A stretch of DNA of 64,000 nt from Polynucleobacter kasalickyi. GTDB taxonomy: Bacteria; Pseudomonadota; Gammaproteobacteria; Burkholderiales; Burkholderiaceae. Below, one piece after another: positions 8,671 to 18,906 of the stretch. The stretch is from positions 248,001 through 312,000 of the forward strand of contig NZ_FWXJ01000001.1 in assembly GCF_900176405.1 (NCBI RefSeq), read 5' to 3'. Position numbers and translations under genes: made by a program. Under the pieces are notes generated by a model. It did not search any database, had not been told where the DNA came from, and worked only from the letters and a program-made list of their open reading frames with translations. Position 1 is the first letter of the stretch. Each line of letters opens with the position of its first letter.

Positions 8671-8764
8671 AGAATTTCTCCGTCTTTAATCAGGTGGTTA
8701 AGCAACTATTAAAACTGTGAAGATTGTTTAACCTTGTGTATTAAACGCCTAGAAATACTTAAAG

Positions 8765-8800
8765 TTGACAAAATTTAAAGAAAATTCAAATTAATTTTCA
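8765..8800 (+). promoter_or_regulatory. Possible sigma-70 -35 element upstream of the DUF748 gene
   Basis: TTGACA at 8765-8770 matches the -35 consensus, followed about 17 bases later by an AT-rich AAATTA. The -10 is poor. The gene start is at 8853. Confidence 0.25.
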
Positions 8801-8852
8801 TGGTTACAAGTTTTTGTTTTTGTTCTGTAAAATTTAACTTTAAAAGTTTGAG

Positions 8853-11471
8853 ATGTATTTTGTGAAATACTTAAAAATAATTTTTAGCACTTTTGCTGTT
8901 GCTTTAGTCCTAGTCGGTACGGGACTGATCTATGCCTTCTCGCAATTACCCGTATGGTTGCACGAAAAAGCGCAGGAAATTGGTGATAAAGCGGGCTATG
9001 TCATTGATTTTAAGGACTTTGAGTACTCGATTAGAGACCCTAAAATTCGTTTTTCAAACTTCAAGATCGTCCAAAAATCCAACCAAGAGGAGCTCATCTC
9101 CATTGGTCAATTGGAAGTAAGTTATAGAATTTTGCCGTTATTGTCTCAAGAAATTGAAATCAAGCGGATTAACGCTAGTCACTTGGTCCTGAATGTTCAT
9201 AAAGATCCTCAGCTCAATTTTTCAAAGTTCATTGCGCAAATTGAAAAAATATACCCATCTGATCCCAAGTTGGCGAATCAGCCGAGTAAGTGGTTGTATA
9301 GCGTGAATCATCTCCACGTCAATGATGCTATTTTTAAAGTTCATCTAGAACCCAAACATTTTAAGAATGAGTTTGTGGTTAAAGACTTGAATTTAACCAA
9401 TATCGGGAATTACAACGCGAAGAAAATGATCGACAGCATATTCCAGTCGAAGTTCCAAATCAACTTAGAACATTTAAAACTCAATCTACCGAACTCTCCC
9501 AAAGTCCTTGAAACCGGCCCGATGGCATTTGTTGGTAACTTATTATTGGATCAACAAGCAAATTTAAAAATAAATCTAGAGGCCGATGTAGAAGGTGGGC
9601 AAGCTTCCACCAACTTATCGATGTCGAATCAATTTGATCATCTCGATATCGAGATGAAATTAGCCGACGTTTCTTTGGTGCCACTATTGCAGATGGCAGC
9701 GCCAAAAAGTGCACGGACTTTAAAGTCGGGTTCTGTAACTGGTGCATTACATTACCTATCAGATCTTAAAGAGGATCATTTCAAGGGACAGTTCACTGTT
9801 AAGGATGTAAATATTCCCCCCTTACTTGAGTTGTTACCGGCCAATATTAAATTAGTCGGTAAGTCTGGCAAAGCGGATGGTATTCTGACGATCGAAGACA
9901 CTCAAAATAAATTCCAAGTAAGTGGCAATGTGAATGTCAAGGATTTAGCTATTTTCGAAACGGATAAAACGAATGAACTGTTAGCCTGGAAAATCGGTAG
10001 CATTAAACATTTTGAATACGAGGAAGTAGGTAAGGATAGTCGCCTACGCATGGATGAGGTTTTGTTGGATGGACTAAAAGCAAGGGTGACTATTTACGCT
10101 GACAAAAGTAATAACTTTATGCGAATGTTTCCTCCTTCAGCGAAGGAGGCGATGAAAATCGAGTTAGCTAGACAAATAGCGACTCTCCAAGCAGAGTCAG
10201 AAAACAATGATCAAAGTGAAAAAATTAAAGACTTAAAGAGCCTCCAACTGCAGGTGAGTAAGGGGCAGTTGGTCGATAAAAATAGTGGTCAGTTTAATGC
10301 CAATATTAAATCGATTGCTATAAAAAATAGTGCGGTGAACTTCACGGACTTTTCTGTTTTACCAGTGTTTAAAACACAAATTACTGGTCTGCGCGGTACT
10401 GTAGTGGGGATTAGTACTAAGCCAAAGCGGTATGCTACTGCTGCTTTTGATGGTTTAGTAGGCCCACAAGGGGACGTCAAAATTAGGGGACAAATTGCCT
10501 TTGAAGACCCACGCCGAAATAACGACATACAACTGTCATTTAGACGAATTCCGTTAGCCACGATTAACCCCTATTACTCTAGTTTGGCTGGTTATGATGT
10601 GGTGGATGGGATTCTATCGTACGATTCCTCCTATCAGACAAAAGATGGCAAGTTAGTTGGCGATAACCGCTTTGTGATTAACCAAATTCAAATGGGAGAT
10701 CGCAATCCAAACTATAAGGGTATATTTATTCCTATGAAATTAATTACTTCGCTCTTAGAAGATAAGGATGGAGTGATTGACTTGAATTTAAAAGTACAAG
10801 GTAATGTCGATAGCCCTGAATTTCAAATTAGTAAATTATTGTGGGATGCATTTTTCACGATTATTAGTAATGTGGTGAAATCACCATTTATTGGTGTGGG
10901 TCGATTACTTGGTTTTGAGAATCTCAATGGCATTTACTTTAGCCCAGGATCCGATCAACTCCGCCCTTCAGAGACGCTTAAATTAGAAAAAATTGCTACT
11001 GGTTTAGATAAAAAACCTAAATTACTATTTCGAATCAATGGGGCCTTTGATGCATCCGTAGATACTATTGAACTTGCTACTTCGGAGGTCAATCGACAGA
11101 TTTTCAAACGCGGTGGTTTTAGCGTATTACCGAATGAACCTCTGCCAAAAATCCCACTATCAGATGATCGTATCCAAAGAGCAATTAAACGCTTGTTTGA
11201 GGAGGGTGGTATCCCGCTACCAAATAGTGCTGGTGTGACCCCAGGAATCGCCACCGAAAAATATTTTGCAGAATTGCACCAAACCTTGATTCAACGTGTC
11301 AAAGTGACAGAGGCAGATCTTCAACAGCTCGCGCATCAAAGAGCCGCGATAGTGCAACAGGATATGGCGAAAAATCACCCTCATCTAAAAGATCGGGTGA
11401 AGGTCGATGTCATCAAAAATGTTAAAGCCGAGTCGGACGGCATTCCGATGGGGGTGGCTTTTATTAACTAG
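8853..11471 (+). CDS. DUF748/AsmA-like large envelope protein
   Basis: 872 aa. One N-terminal membrane anchor (about residues 5-29, FSTFAVALVLVGTGLIYAF) precedes a long periplasmic region rich in beta strands. The opening, LPVWLHEKAQEIGDKAGYVIDFKDFEYSI, followed by repeats of the type LRMDEVLLDGLKARV and IKSIAIKNSAVNFTDFSVLP, is characteristic of DUF748 proteins. These are related to AsmA/TamB-like bridge proteins, for which a role in lipid transfer between the membranes has been proposed. The C-terminal 120 residues (FSPGSDQLRPSETLKLEKIATGL) resemble the tail common in DUF748. Its stop codon is inside a strong terminator. It is monocistronic. Confidence 0.82.
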   Translation: MYFVKYLKIIFSTFAVALVLVGTGLIYAFSQLPVWLHEKAQEIGDKAGYVIDFKDFEYSIRDPKIRFSNFKIVQKSNQEELISIGQLEVSYRILPLLSQEIEIKRINASHLVLNVHKDPQLNFSKFIAQIEKIYPSDPKLANQPSKWLYSVNHLHVNDAIFKVHLEPKHFKNEFVVKDLNLTNIGNYNAKKMIDSIFQSKFQINLEHLKLNLPNSPKVLETGPMAFVGNLLLDQQANLKINLEADVEGGQASTNLSMSNQFDHLDIEMKLADVSLVPLLQMAAPKSARTLKSGSVTGALHYLSDLKEDHFKGQFTVKDVNIPPLLELLPANIKLVGKSGKADGILTIEDTQNKFQVSGNVNVKDLAIFETDKTNELLAWKIGSIKHFEYEEVGKDSRLRMDEVLLDGLKARVTIYADKSNNFMRMFPPSAKEAMKIELARQIATLQAESENNDQSEKIKDLKSLQLQVSKGQLVDKNSGQFNANIKSIAIKNSAVNFTDFSVLPVFKTQITGLRGTVVGISTKPKRYATAAFDGLVGPQGDVKIRGQIAFEDPRRNNDIQLSFRRIPLATINPYYSSLAGYDVVDGILSYDSSYQTKDGKLVGDNRFVINQIQMGDRNPNYKGIFIPMKLITSLLEDKDGVIDLNLKVQGNVDSPEFQISKLLWDAFFTIISNVVKSPFIGVGRLLGFENLNGIYFSPGSDQLRPSETLKLEKIATGLDKKPKLLFRINGAFDASVDTIELATSEVNRQIFKRGGFSVLPNEPLPKIPLSDDRIQRAIKRLFEEGGIPLPNSAGVTPGIATEKYFAELHQTLIQRVKVTEADLQQLAHQRAAIVQQDMAKNHPHLKDRVKVDVIKNVKAESDGIPMGVAFIN

Positions 11472-11499
11472 AAAAGCAGTACTTTTCTAGTTAATTTTT
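11464..11499 (+). terminator. Rho-independent terminator of the DUF748 gene
   Basis: A perfect 13-base-pair stem (arms 11464-11476 and 11482-11494, loop CAGTA) is followed by TTTTT. The stop codon of the DUF748 gene is within the left arm, and the T-run reaches the last codon of the convergent pobA gene. Confidence 0.85.
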
Positions 11500-12667
11500 A
11501 GTAAGCTAAGCCTACGTAGTTTTCCGCAATGGCTCTTTGCGCACTTTCCGAACTCATTAAAAAATCAAACTCGGCAATTTGCATTTTCTTTTCAAAACCA
11601 GACATGTCCGGAAATTGATGCATCAAATTCGTCAGTGACCAAGAAAACCTTTCCGCCTTCCAAATCCTCGCTAGTGCTCTTTGTGAGTAATGCTGAATAC
11701 CTGATTCATTCTTTTCTTGGTAATACTCCATGAGCGCCCAAGATAAGTAACGTACATCGGAGACAGCTAGATTTAGCCCCTTGGCGCCAGTGGGAGGCAC
11801 AATATGACCAGCATCCCCAGCTAAAAATAGCCGGCCAAAACGCAAAGGCTCGGCAACGAAACTACGCAAGGGAGCAATACTTTTTTCAATGGAAGGACCC
11901 GTTTCTAGAGCTGCCTGGAGATTTTCAGGCAAGCGCGATTGGAGGGTTTGCCAAAAACGCTCGTCACTCCAATGATTGACATGGTCATCTAGAGTACATT
12001 GTAAATAATAGCGACTTCTAGTGGGGGAGCGCATGCTGCATAAATAAAAACCATCAGGGTGGTTGCCGTAAATTAGTTCTTCTTGAACGGGCTTGGTATC
12101 GGCCAGAATGCCTAACCAGCCAAATGGGTAAACACGTTCATATTCTTTAATGGCATTTTGAGGAATGCTGGCCCGACATACGCCATGGTAACCATCACAT
12201 CCAGCAATAAAGTCGCAATCAATTTCATGCGTTTTGCCAGCCAATTGGTATTGCACCTTCGGATGGTTGGAATCAAAGCCTGTGATTGAAACATTTTCAG
12301 CGCTGTAAATCGTCGTTAAATGAGCGGCAGATCTGGCGTTTGCTAAATCTTTCGTGACTTCGGTTTGACCATAGACAGTGACCTCTTTCCCGAGCAATTG
12401 ATGTAAATTAATATTGAGAATTTGTGTGCCAAAAGCTAAATCAAAGCCATGGTGGACTAAGCCTTCTTTGGCTAATCGTGCACCTAAACCAGCCTCATGC
12501 AGCAGATTTACTGTACCTTGCTCCAAAACACCCGCACGAATTCTCGAGAGAACATACTCTTGCGATTGACGTTCTATGATGACGGTCTCAATTCCAGCAA
12601 GATGCAGTAATTGACCTAGCAGTAAACCAGCAGGACCTGCTCCAATAATGACAACTTGAGTTTTCAT
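11498..12667 (-). CDS. pobA: 4-hydroxybenzoate 3-monooxygenase
   Basis: 389 aa flavoprotein monooxygenase, within a few residues of known PobA proteins. It converts 4-hydroxybenzoate, NADPH and O2 to protocatechuate. Visible: the FAD motif VVIIGAGPAGLLLGQLL (4-20), IERQSQEYVLSRIRAGVLEQG (about 32-52), the DG-type motif CDFIAGCDGYHGVCRASIP (about 150-168) and the second FAD motif LFLAGDAGHIVPPTGAKGLNLA (about 280-301). All are highly characteristic of PobA. Its product is the substrate of the LigAB enzyme encoded upstream on the same strand, so the gene completes the pathway. A terminator lies between it and the TRAP dctP gene, suggesting a separate promoter or partial readthrough. No PobR regulator is adjacent. 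Confidence 0.95.
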   Translation of the reverse strand: MKTQVVIIGAGPAGLLLGQLLHLAGIETVIIERQSQEYVLSRIRAGVLEQGTVNLLHEAGLGARLAKEGLVHHGFDLAFGTQILNINLHQLLGKEVTVYGQTEVTKDLANARSAAHLTTIYSAENVSITGFDSNHPKVQYQLAGKTHEIDCDFIAGCDGYHGVCRASIPQNAIKEYERVYPFGWLGILADTKPVQEELIYGNHPDGFYLCSMRSPTRSRYYLQCTLDDHVNHWSDERFWQTLQSRLPENLQAALETGPSIEKSIAPLRSFVAEPLRFGRLFLAGDAGHIVPPTGAKGLNLAVSDVRYLSWALMEYYQEKNESGIQHYSQRALARIWKAERFSWSLTNLMHQFPDMSGFEKKMQIAEFDFLMSSESAQRAIAENYVGLAY

Positions 12668-12708
12668 GAAATAAAGATGAAGTGGAAAATGGTTCTACTT
12701 TACAATAA

Positions 12709-12735
12709 AAAGGGAGCGTTCGCTCCCTTTGAATC
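12709..12735 (-). terminator. Rho-independent terminator between dctP and pobA
   Basis: A perfect 10-base-pair stem (AAAGGGAGCG / CGCTCCCTTT, 12709-12730) with a two-base spacer. Read on the minus strand it runs into TTTTTATT. It would end or attenuate transcripts coming from the TRAP genes before pobA. Confidence 0.75.
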
Positions 12736-12751
12736 GTCTGTAGTAATAGAA

Positions 12752-13777
12752 TTATTTTTCGTATTTTTTCAAAAGTGCACGTGCTTCTTCTAGTAATTTT
12801 GCACCGTCTGCACCTTTCGCATTCGCTTCTTTGACCCAGTCATCATCAACGTTATCACTCGCTTTTTTCCAACGTTCGAGTTCTGCGGGCGCTAAGGATG
12901 CAACTGTATTACCGCGATCTTTTGCCATTTTACTAAACGGTTCAACAATCGCATCAAAGCCTGTAGCACCTGCCCAAGCTGAAGTGGCGAGCCCACTATT
13001 ATTGTCGATGACTTTTTTCAACGCCGGCGTGAGACTCTCATATTTTGCTTGATTCATACCAAACAGAAAAATCGAATTCGAGAAACGTGGGCCACCTGCA
13101 GGAGCATCTAAATGGTACTTTACAATTTCATGAATCTTCGTGGCCGGCACACCTTCCCAAGGTACCATCGCAGCATCAATGACCCCTTTAGAAATGGAGT
13201 CAGCTACGTTAGGTAAAGGCATTTGGACGGGGGTAGCACCTAAGGAGGCGATTAATTTTGCATTAATACGGGTGGCACTCCGAATCTTGAGGCCTTTTAA
13301 GTCTTCTAAAGTCTTCACTTGTTTATTTGAGTGGAGAACGTAGCCTTCCGTGGTATGCATGAATAAAGGCTTAATCCCTTTATATTCATCCATGGCATTT
13401 TTCTGTACATACTCCCATAGCGCTTGTGAACCTTGCTTTGCACTCGCCGTTAAAAAAGGTAATTCAAAAACTTCCGACTTGGTGAAACGACCAGCCGCAT
13501 AGGTTGGAATGACCCAAACGATATCGACCACACCATCTTTTACTTGATCGACGAGTTGTGGGGGAGTCCCACCTAATTGCATAGAAGGGTAAATTTGACA
13601 GACCATTTCACCACTTGATTCCTTGGCAATTTTTTCACACCAAGGTTGAATCACGCGTACGTTAAAACTAGAAGCTGCTGGTAAAAAGTGATGAACTTTT
13701 AAGGTCACCACGGCATTCGCGGAAGATACACTTAAACCTGCAAATAAGGTTGCGAGCAAAATGCTAATTTTTTTCAT
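12752..13777 (-). CDS. dctP: TRAP transporter substrate-binding protein DctP
   Basis: 341 aa periplasmic receptor. Signal peptide: KKISILLATLFAGLSVSSANA. DctP features: LKVHHFLPAASSFN, CEKIAKESSGEM, YPSMQLGGTPPQLVDQVKDG, VFELPFLTASA, then LEDLKGLKIRSATRINAKLIASLGATPVQMP with the conserved Arg that holds the substrate carboxylate. It lies 18 bases downstream of dctM, giving a complete TRAP set. Placement between the lig operon and pobA suggests uptake of 4-hydroxybenzoate, protocatechuate or a related aromatic acid. That is inferred from context only. Confidence 0.93.
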   Translation of the reverse strand: MKKISILLATLFAGLSVSSANAVVTLKVHHFLPAASSFNVRVIQPWCEKIAKESSGEMVCQIYPSMQLGGTPPQLVDQVKDGVVDIVWVIPTYAAGRFTKSEVFELPFLTASAKQGSQALWEYVQKNAMDEYKGIKPLFMHTTEGYVLHSNKQVKTLEDLKGLKIRSATRINAKLIASLGATPVQMPLPNVADSISKGVIDAAMVPWEGVPATKIHEIVKYHLDAPAGGPRFSNSIFLFGMNQAKYESLTPALKKVIDNNSGLATSAWAGATGFDAIVEPFSKMAKDRGNTVASLAPAELERWKKASDNVDDDWVKEANAKGADGAKLLEEARALLKKYEK

Positions 13778-13795
13778 AAATACCCTTCAATTCAA

Positions 13796-15118
13796 TTAAG
13801 TTAATCGGTGAACCAACCACAAAGTAATACCAGGAAACGCTATTAATAAAACCATTCTAATGGCATCTGAAATTAAAAAAGGAATGACGCCTTTGTAAGT
13901 TTCAGACATCGGGACATCTTTGGCTAAACCATTCATAATATAAACGTTTAATCCTACAGGTGGAAAGATCATCCCAATTTCACAAACCATTAAGATTAAG
14001 ACCCCAAACCAAAGTGCTTTATCAGAAGGGGGCAGACCAAAAAAATCAAGTCCAATAATGACCGGGAAAATGACCGGAACCGTTAATAAAATCATGGACA
14101 TTTCATCCATAACGCAACCAAGTATGACATAAAATAGCATGATCGCAAACATTACAGCCACTGGGGATATATGGGCATTCGCGACATAACTGGCTAGTTC
14201 ATTGGGGAGCTGGGATAGTGCTAAACAAGCATTCATCATGTCAGCGCCAATGAAGATCATGAAAATCATGCCACTCGTCTGGGCAGTTGATAACAGACTT
14301 TTCTTTAACACTGGAACACTCATGTTTCCTCGGATCGTGGCAATCAAAAAGGTCATCGCAGTGCCAATCGAAGCGCCCTCCGTGGGAGTAAAGATGCCTC
14401 CGTAAATGCCGCCAAATACTAAGGTGAAAATCAATCCTATCGGCCAAACGTTTTTGGCTGCGGCGAGGAATTCTTGACGGGTCGGTTTAGAAGGAGCTGG
14501 CGCATGTTCTGGGTAAATACGCACATAGACAGCAATCGCTAATAGGTAACCAATCGCTGCTAATAATGCCGGCGCATAAGCAGCTAAAAACATCTTGGTG
14601 ATATTTTGTTCTGTAATGATGGCGTAGATCATCAAGGTGACTGATGGGGGTAATAAGATGCCCATCGTACCGCCAGTCGCTAAGGCTGCTGTGGCTAATC
14701 GGCCGGAGTAGTTGAGTTTACGCATCTCCGGATAAGCTACCTGAGCGATGGTGGCAGTAGTTGCCACCGAGGAGCCTGAGATGGAACCAAATGCAGCACA
14801 AGCGAGTACTCCTGCCATCGCCATACCACCTTTGAATCGTCCTAAGATCGCATTCGAAAATTCAAATAATGCCTTGGATAGTCCGCCATGCATGGCAAAA
14901 GCACCCATCAGCATAAATAAAGGAATCACGGACAGATCATAGACCGAAAGTCTGGCATAGACCGCACCCTTTAAATGGTTTAAAAGAGCCAAGTCACTAG
15001 CAATCATCATATAGCCAAGAGCGCCAGGAATGAACATTGACAAGCCAATCGGAATCCGAATTGCCATCAGTCCTAGCATCATGATAAAAACACCAATGCC
15101 AATATTTAAATTACTCAT
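13796..15118 (-). CDS. dctM: TRAP transporter large permease DctM
   Basis: 440 aa integral membrane protein with about 12 hydrophobic segments. Family markers include IPIGLSMFIPGALGYM near the N-terminus, FGSISGSSVATTATIAQVAYPEM (about 111-133), LATGGTMGILLPPSVTLMIYAIITEQ, GGIYGGIFTPTEGASIGTAMTF and IFPPVGLNVYIMNGLAKDVP. The large subunit is the Na+-driven channel of TRAP transporters. Its start overlaps the dctQ stop by four bases (translational coupling), and dctP follows directly. It is in the aromatic catabolism cluster. Confidence 0.95.
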   Translation of the reverse strand: MSNLNIGIGVFIMMLGLMAIRIPIGLSMFIPGALGYMMIASDLALLNHLKGAVYARLSVYDLSVIPLFMLMGAFAMHGGLSKALFEFSNAILGRFKGGMAMAGVLACAAFGSISGSSVATTATIAQVAYPEMRKLNYSGRLATAALATGGTMGILLPPSVTLMIYAIITEQNITKMFLAAYAPALLAAIGYLLAIAVYVRIYPEHAPAPSKPTRQEFLAAAKNVWPIGLIFTLVFGGIYGGIFTPTEGASIGTAMTFLIATIRGNMSVPVLKKSLLSTAQTSGMIFMIFIGADMMNACLALSQLPNELASYVANAHISPVAVMFAIMLFYVILGCVMDEMSMILLTVPVIFPVIIGLDFFGLPPSDKALWFGVLILMVCEIGMIFPPVGLNVYIMNGLAKDVPMSETYKGVIPFLISDAIRMVLLIAFPGITLWLVHRLT

Positions 15119-15633
15119 ACTGACTCCGGGTTTTTAGAAAATAATAATTGAATCGATTGGGCAAAACTGACCAAAGCCGTCAATGTAAAGCCAGGGACCA
15201 TGAGTAGATAAGGAATCCAAACTGGGATGCTCATTAACATGGATGTTTCCCCATTTTCTTTGTTTACTAAGCCGCCAACTGCCAAGCGCCATGCTAGAAG
15301 ACTGAAACAAAGGCCAATCAAAAGAGTGCCAAAACCATCTAAAAATTGCTTCGTGTTATCAGAGCATTTATCCGTGAAAAAATCGACAATAATATTAGCA
15401 CGTTGGTATTGCGTGTAGGGTAAAAAACACGCTACACAAACAGCGCAACCTAACTGTACGAGTTCAATATCACCTTGGATTGGGGATGAAAAAAAAGCCC
15501 GACCAATCACGCTAGCTAAGGTCATGAGTGCTAAGGCTACCAATATGAGACCGCCGAAGATGGCACTGATCTGACACAGTTTGCCCAATAATTTAAGTAC
15601 TTGAGAGTTTGAAGTAGTCATAAAGAAGAACAT
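15115..15633 (-). CDS. dctQ: TRAP transporter small permease DctQ
   Basis: 172 aa with four hydrophobic segments, the normal size and topology for DctQ. Markers: FGGLILVALALMTLASVIGRAF at the N-terminal helix, then GDIELVQLGCAVCVACFLPYTQYQRANIIVDFF, which is the typical DctQ core, and the C-terminal IPVWIPYLLMVPGFTLTALV. The small permease is obligatory for DctM function. It is the first gene of dctQMP, and the three run in order with minimal spacing. The start could be at 15633 or 15621 (second Met); the ribosome site is weak in both cases. Confidence 0.92.
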   Translation of the reverse strand: MFFFMTTSNSQVLKLLGKLCQISAIFGGLILVALALMTLASVIGRAFFSSPIQGDIELVQLGCAVCVACFLPYTQYQRANIIVDFFTDKCSDNTKQFLDGFGTLLIGLCFSLLAWRLAVGGLVNKENGETSMLMSIPVWIPYLLMVPGFTLTALVSFAQSIQLLFSKNPESV

Positions 15634-15714
15634 TGATTAATAATCCAAGATGCACATCGAAAACAACGAGACGCGACGTGCACCCAGGGCTCAGAAAAAC
15701 TATAGCGACTTTTG

Positions 15715-16716
15715 TTACTGCTCAGTATCAACTTCTGACTGACTGACTGCGTTATAACGACTGCCATGGACGGGGATCGTATTCAAAACATGATTCAACT
15801 TTGCTAGCACTTCTGGAGTTAAACGTATTTGATCAGCGTCAATATCTTCTTGTAAATGGTCAATTCGAGTGGTACCTGGAATGGGGATAATATCTTGCCC
15901 TAATTGCAGTAACCAAGCTAAACCTAATTGCGCGATTGTGCAACCTTGTTCTTTCGCGACTGCCTGCAGTGCTTCGAAGAAGACCATGTTTTTAGAAAAA
16001 TTCTCCGGCTGAAAACGTGGCATGCTACGACGAATATCTTTTTCTGCAAAGTTGGCAATATCTAGGGGAGAGGCGTTGAAATATCCTCGACCTATAGGGC
16101 TAAAAGCGACGAAGGCAATATCTAGCTCACGACAGGTTGGCAACACTGCGATTTCAGGATTTCGGGTCCAAAGCGAGTACTCTGTTTGGACGGCGCTTAG
16201 TGGATGAACTGCATGCGCTTTTCTAATGGTTGCTCCTGAAACTTCTGATAAGCCGATTTTTTGTATCTTACCTTCTTTAACTAAGTCACCGAGCGTGCCA
16301 ACGGCGTCTTCAATTGGCACTTGTTTATCCCAACGATGCAGATAATATAAATCAATCACATCGGTCTTCAGTCGTTGGAGGCTGCCTTCGCAATCTCTAC
16401 GGATAGAAGCTGGACGACTATCAATCACGCGCTTTCCTTCTGCCGGACCAACCCCACCTTTACTGGCCAACACAATATGGTTACGATGCGTTTTTATGAA
16501 ATCACTTCCCATGAGCGTTTCGTTGTGACCTAAGCCATATAAAGCAGCAGTATCAAAAAAATTAATGCCACGATCATAGGCCTCGTAGAGTAATTTAGTC
16601 GCATCTTTTTCGGCTGGAGGCGTACCATAAGCATGACTCAGATTCATACAGCCAAGCCCAATCGACGTTACTGAGAAAGGACCTATTTTGCGTTTGGAAA
16701 GTGTTGAATTCGTCAT
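15715..16716 (-). CDS. Aldo/keto reductase (within the lig operon)
   Basis: 333 aa, NADP-dependent oxidoreductase with a TIM barrel. Signature parts: ISLGLGCMNLSHAYG-type start, FFDTAALYGLGHNETLMG with the catalytic Asp/Tyr (about 55-72), ASKGGVG with the catalytic Lys, YYLHRWD with the catalytic His, and PIPGTTRIDHLQEDIDA for NADP binding. It reduces or oxidises aldehydes and ketones. It starts 16 bases after ligC on the same strand, so it is co-transcribed with the protocatechuate genes. No step of the standard 4,5-cleavage pathway needs it. Its substrate may be a side-chain aldehyde or a toxic semialdehyde, which is conjecture. Confidence 0.9.
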   Translation of the reverse strand: MTNSTLSKRKIGPFSVTSIGLGCMNLSHAYGTPPAEKDATKLLYEAYDRGINFFDTAALYGLGHNETLMGSDFIKTHRNHIVLASKGGVGPAEGKRVIDSRPASIRRDCEGSLQRLKTDVIDLYYLHRWDKQVPIEDAVGTLGDLVKEGKIQKIGLSEVSGATIRKAHAVHPLSAVQTEYSLWTRNPEIAVLPTCRELDIAFVAFSPIGRGYFNASPLDIANFAEKDIRRSMPRFQPENFSKNMVFFEALQAVAKEQGCTIAQLGLAWLLQLGQDIIPIPGTTRIDHLQEDIDADQIRLTPEVLAKLNHVLNTIPVHGSRYNAVSQSEVDTEQ

Positions 16717-16732
16717 GTTAGTCTCTCATGTT

Positions 16733-17674
16733 TTATTTAAGTTGTAATTCGAGTTCATGCATTACTTCATAGCAGGGGAGTACTTGGGCAACACTGGCAT
16801 TCGGCTCACGACCTTCGCGAATAGCAGCAAAAAACTCACGATCCTGAATTTCAATACCGTTCATGGAGACATCTACTTTGCTGACATCGATGGCTTGTTC
16901 TTTGCCGTCAAATAGATCATCGTAGCGCGCAATATACGTTGCCTTGTCACCAATATAACGGAAGTAGGTACCAAGTGGACCATCGTTATTAAAGGAAAGA
17001 CTTAAGGTACAAATCGCACCATTGGCCGCTTTGAGTTGAATCGACATATCCATCGCAATCCCTAGAGTTGGATGAATCGGCCCTTGGATGGCATTCGCCT
17101 TGACGATGGGACTGCCACACTGATAACTAAATAAATCGATTGTATGGGCCGCGTGATGCCATAGTAAATGATCGGTCCAACTTCTAGGTTGACCCAGCGC
17201 ATTCATATTCGTACGACGGAAGAAAAAGGTTTGCACATCCATTTGTTGGATATTAAATTCGTTAGCAACGATTTTTCTATGAATATACTGATGACTGGGG
17301 TTAAAGCGCCGCGTATGTCCTACCATCGCCACTTTACCGGTTTCTTGTTGTAAGCGAACTAATTCTTTCGCATCAGCAAGTGAATCAGCCATCGGGATTT
17401 CTACTTCCACATGTTTACCAGCTCTCAAACAGGCCATTGCTTGAGCGGCGTGCATCTGCGTCGGAGTACATAAAATAACGGCGTCAACTTCTTGAATAGC
17501 GAGACTATCGGCTAGATTCGTTGTCACATGAGGGATCTTGTATTTGTCAGCAATTTCTTGAGTCTTGCCAAGTTCACGACCGACTAAGGAAATCACTTCA
17601 ACCCCATCAATGAGTTGGATCGCATCTAAATGTTTATTTCCAAACGCGCCAGCTCCAGCTAATGCAACTTTCAT
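16733..17674 (-). CDS. ligC: 4-carboxy-2-hydroxymuconate-6-semialdehyde dehydrogenase
   Basis: 313 aa from ATG 17674. Gfo/Idh/MocA fold with KVALAGAGAFGNKHLDAI (NADP-binding, residues 2-19), CTPTQMHAAQAMACLRAGKHVEVEIPMADSL and the LigC-specific GHTRRFNPSHQYIH and DHLLWHHAAHTIDLFSYQ with active-site histidines. It oxidises the cyclised semialdehyde made by LigAB to 2-pyrone-4,6-dicarboxylate. ATG 17674 was chosen because GGAGA sits nine bases upstream and the GxGxxG then begins at residue 7; a longer frame up to 17728 would overlap ligB. The ligB stop is one base upstream. Confidence 0.93.
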   Translation of the reverse strand: MKVALAGAGAFGNKHLDAIQLIDGVEVISLVGRELGKTQEIADKYKIPHVTTNLADSLAIQEVDAVILCTPTQMHAAQAMACLRAGKHVEVEIPMADSLADAKELVRLQQETGKVAMVGHTRRFNPSHQYIHRKIVANEFNIQQMDVQTFFFRRTNMNALGQPRSWTDHLLWHHAAHTIDLFSYQCGSPIVKANAIQGPIHPTLGIAMDMSIQLKAANGAICTLSLSFNNDGPLGTYFRYIGDKATYIARYDDLFDGKEQAIDVSKVDVSMNGIEIQDREFFAAIREGREPNASVAQVLPCYEVMHELELQLK

Positions 17675-17675
17675 A

Positions 17676-18905
<1,230 letters not shown>

Positions 18906-18906
<1 letters not shown>

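Noticed and set aside
15634..15714. Terminator between the aldo/keto reductase and dctQ genes
   Set aside because: No clear stem with a T-run on the minus strand.
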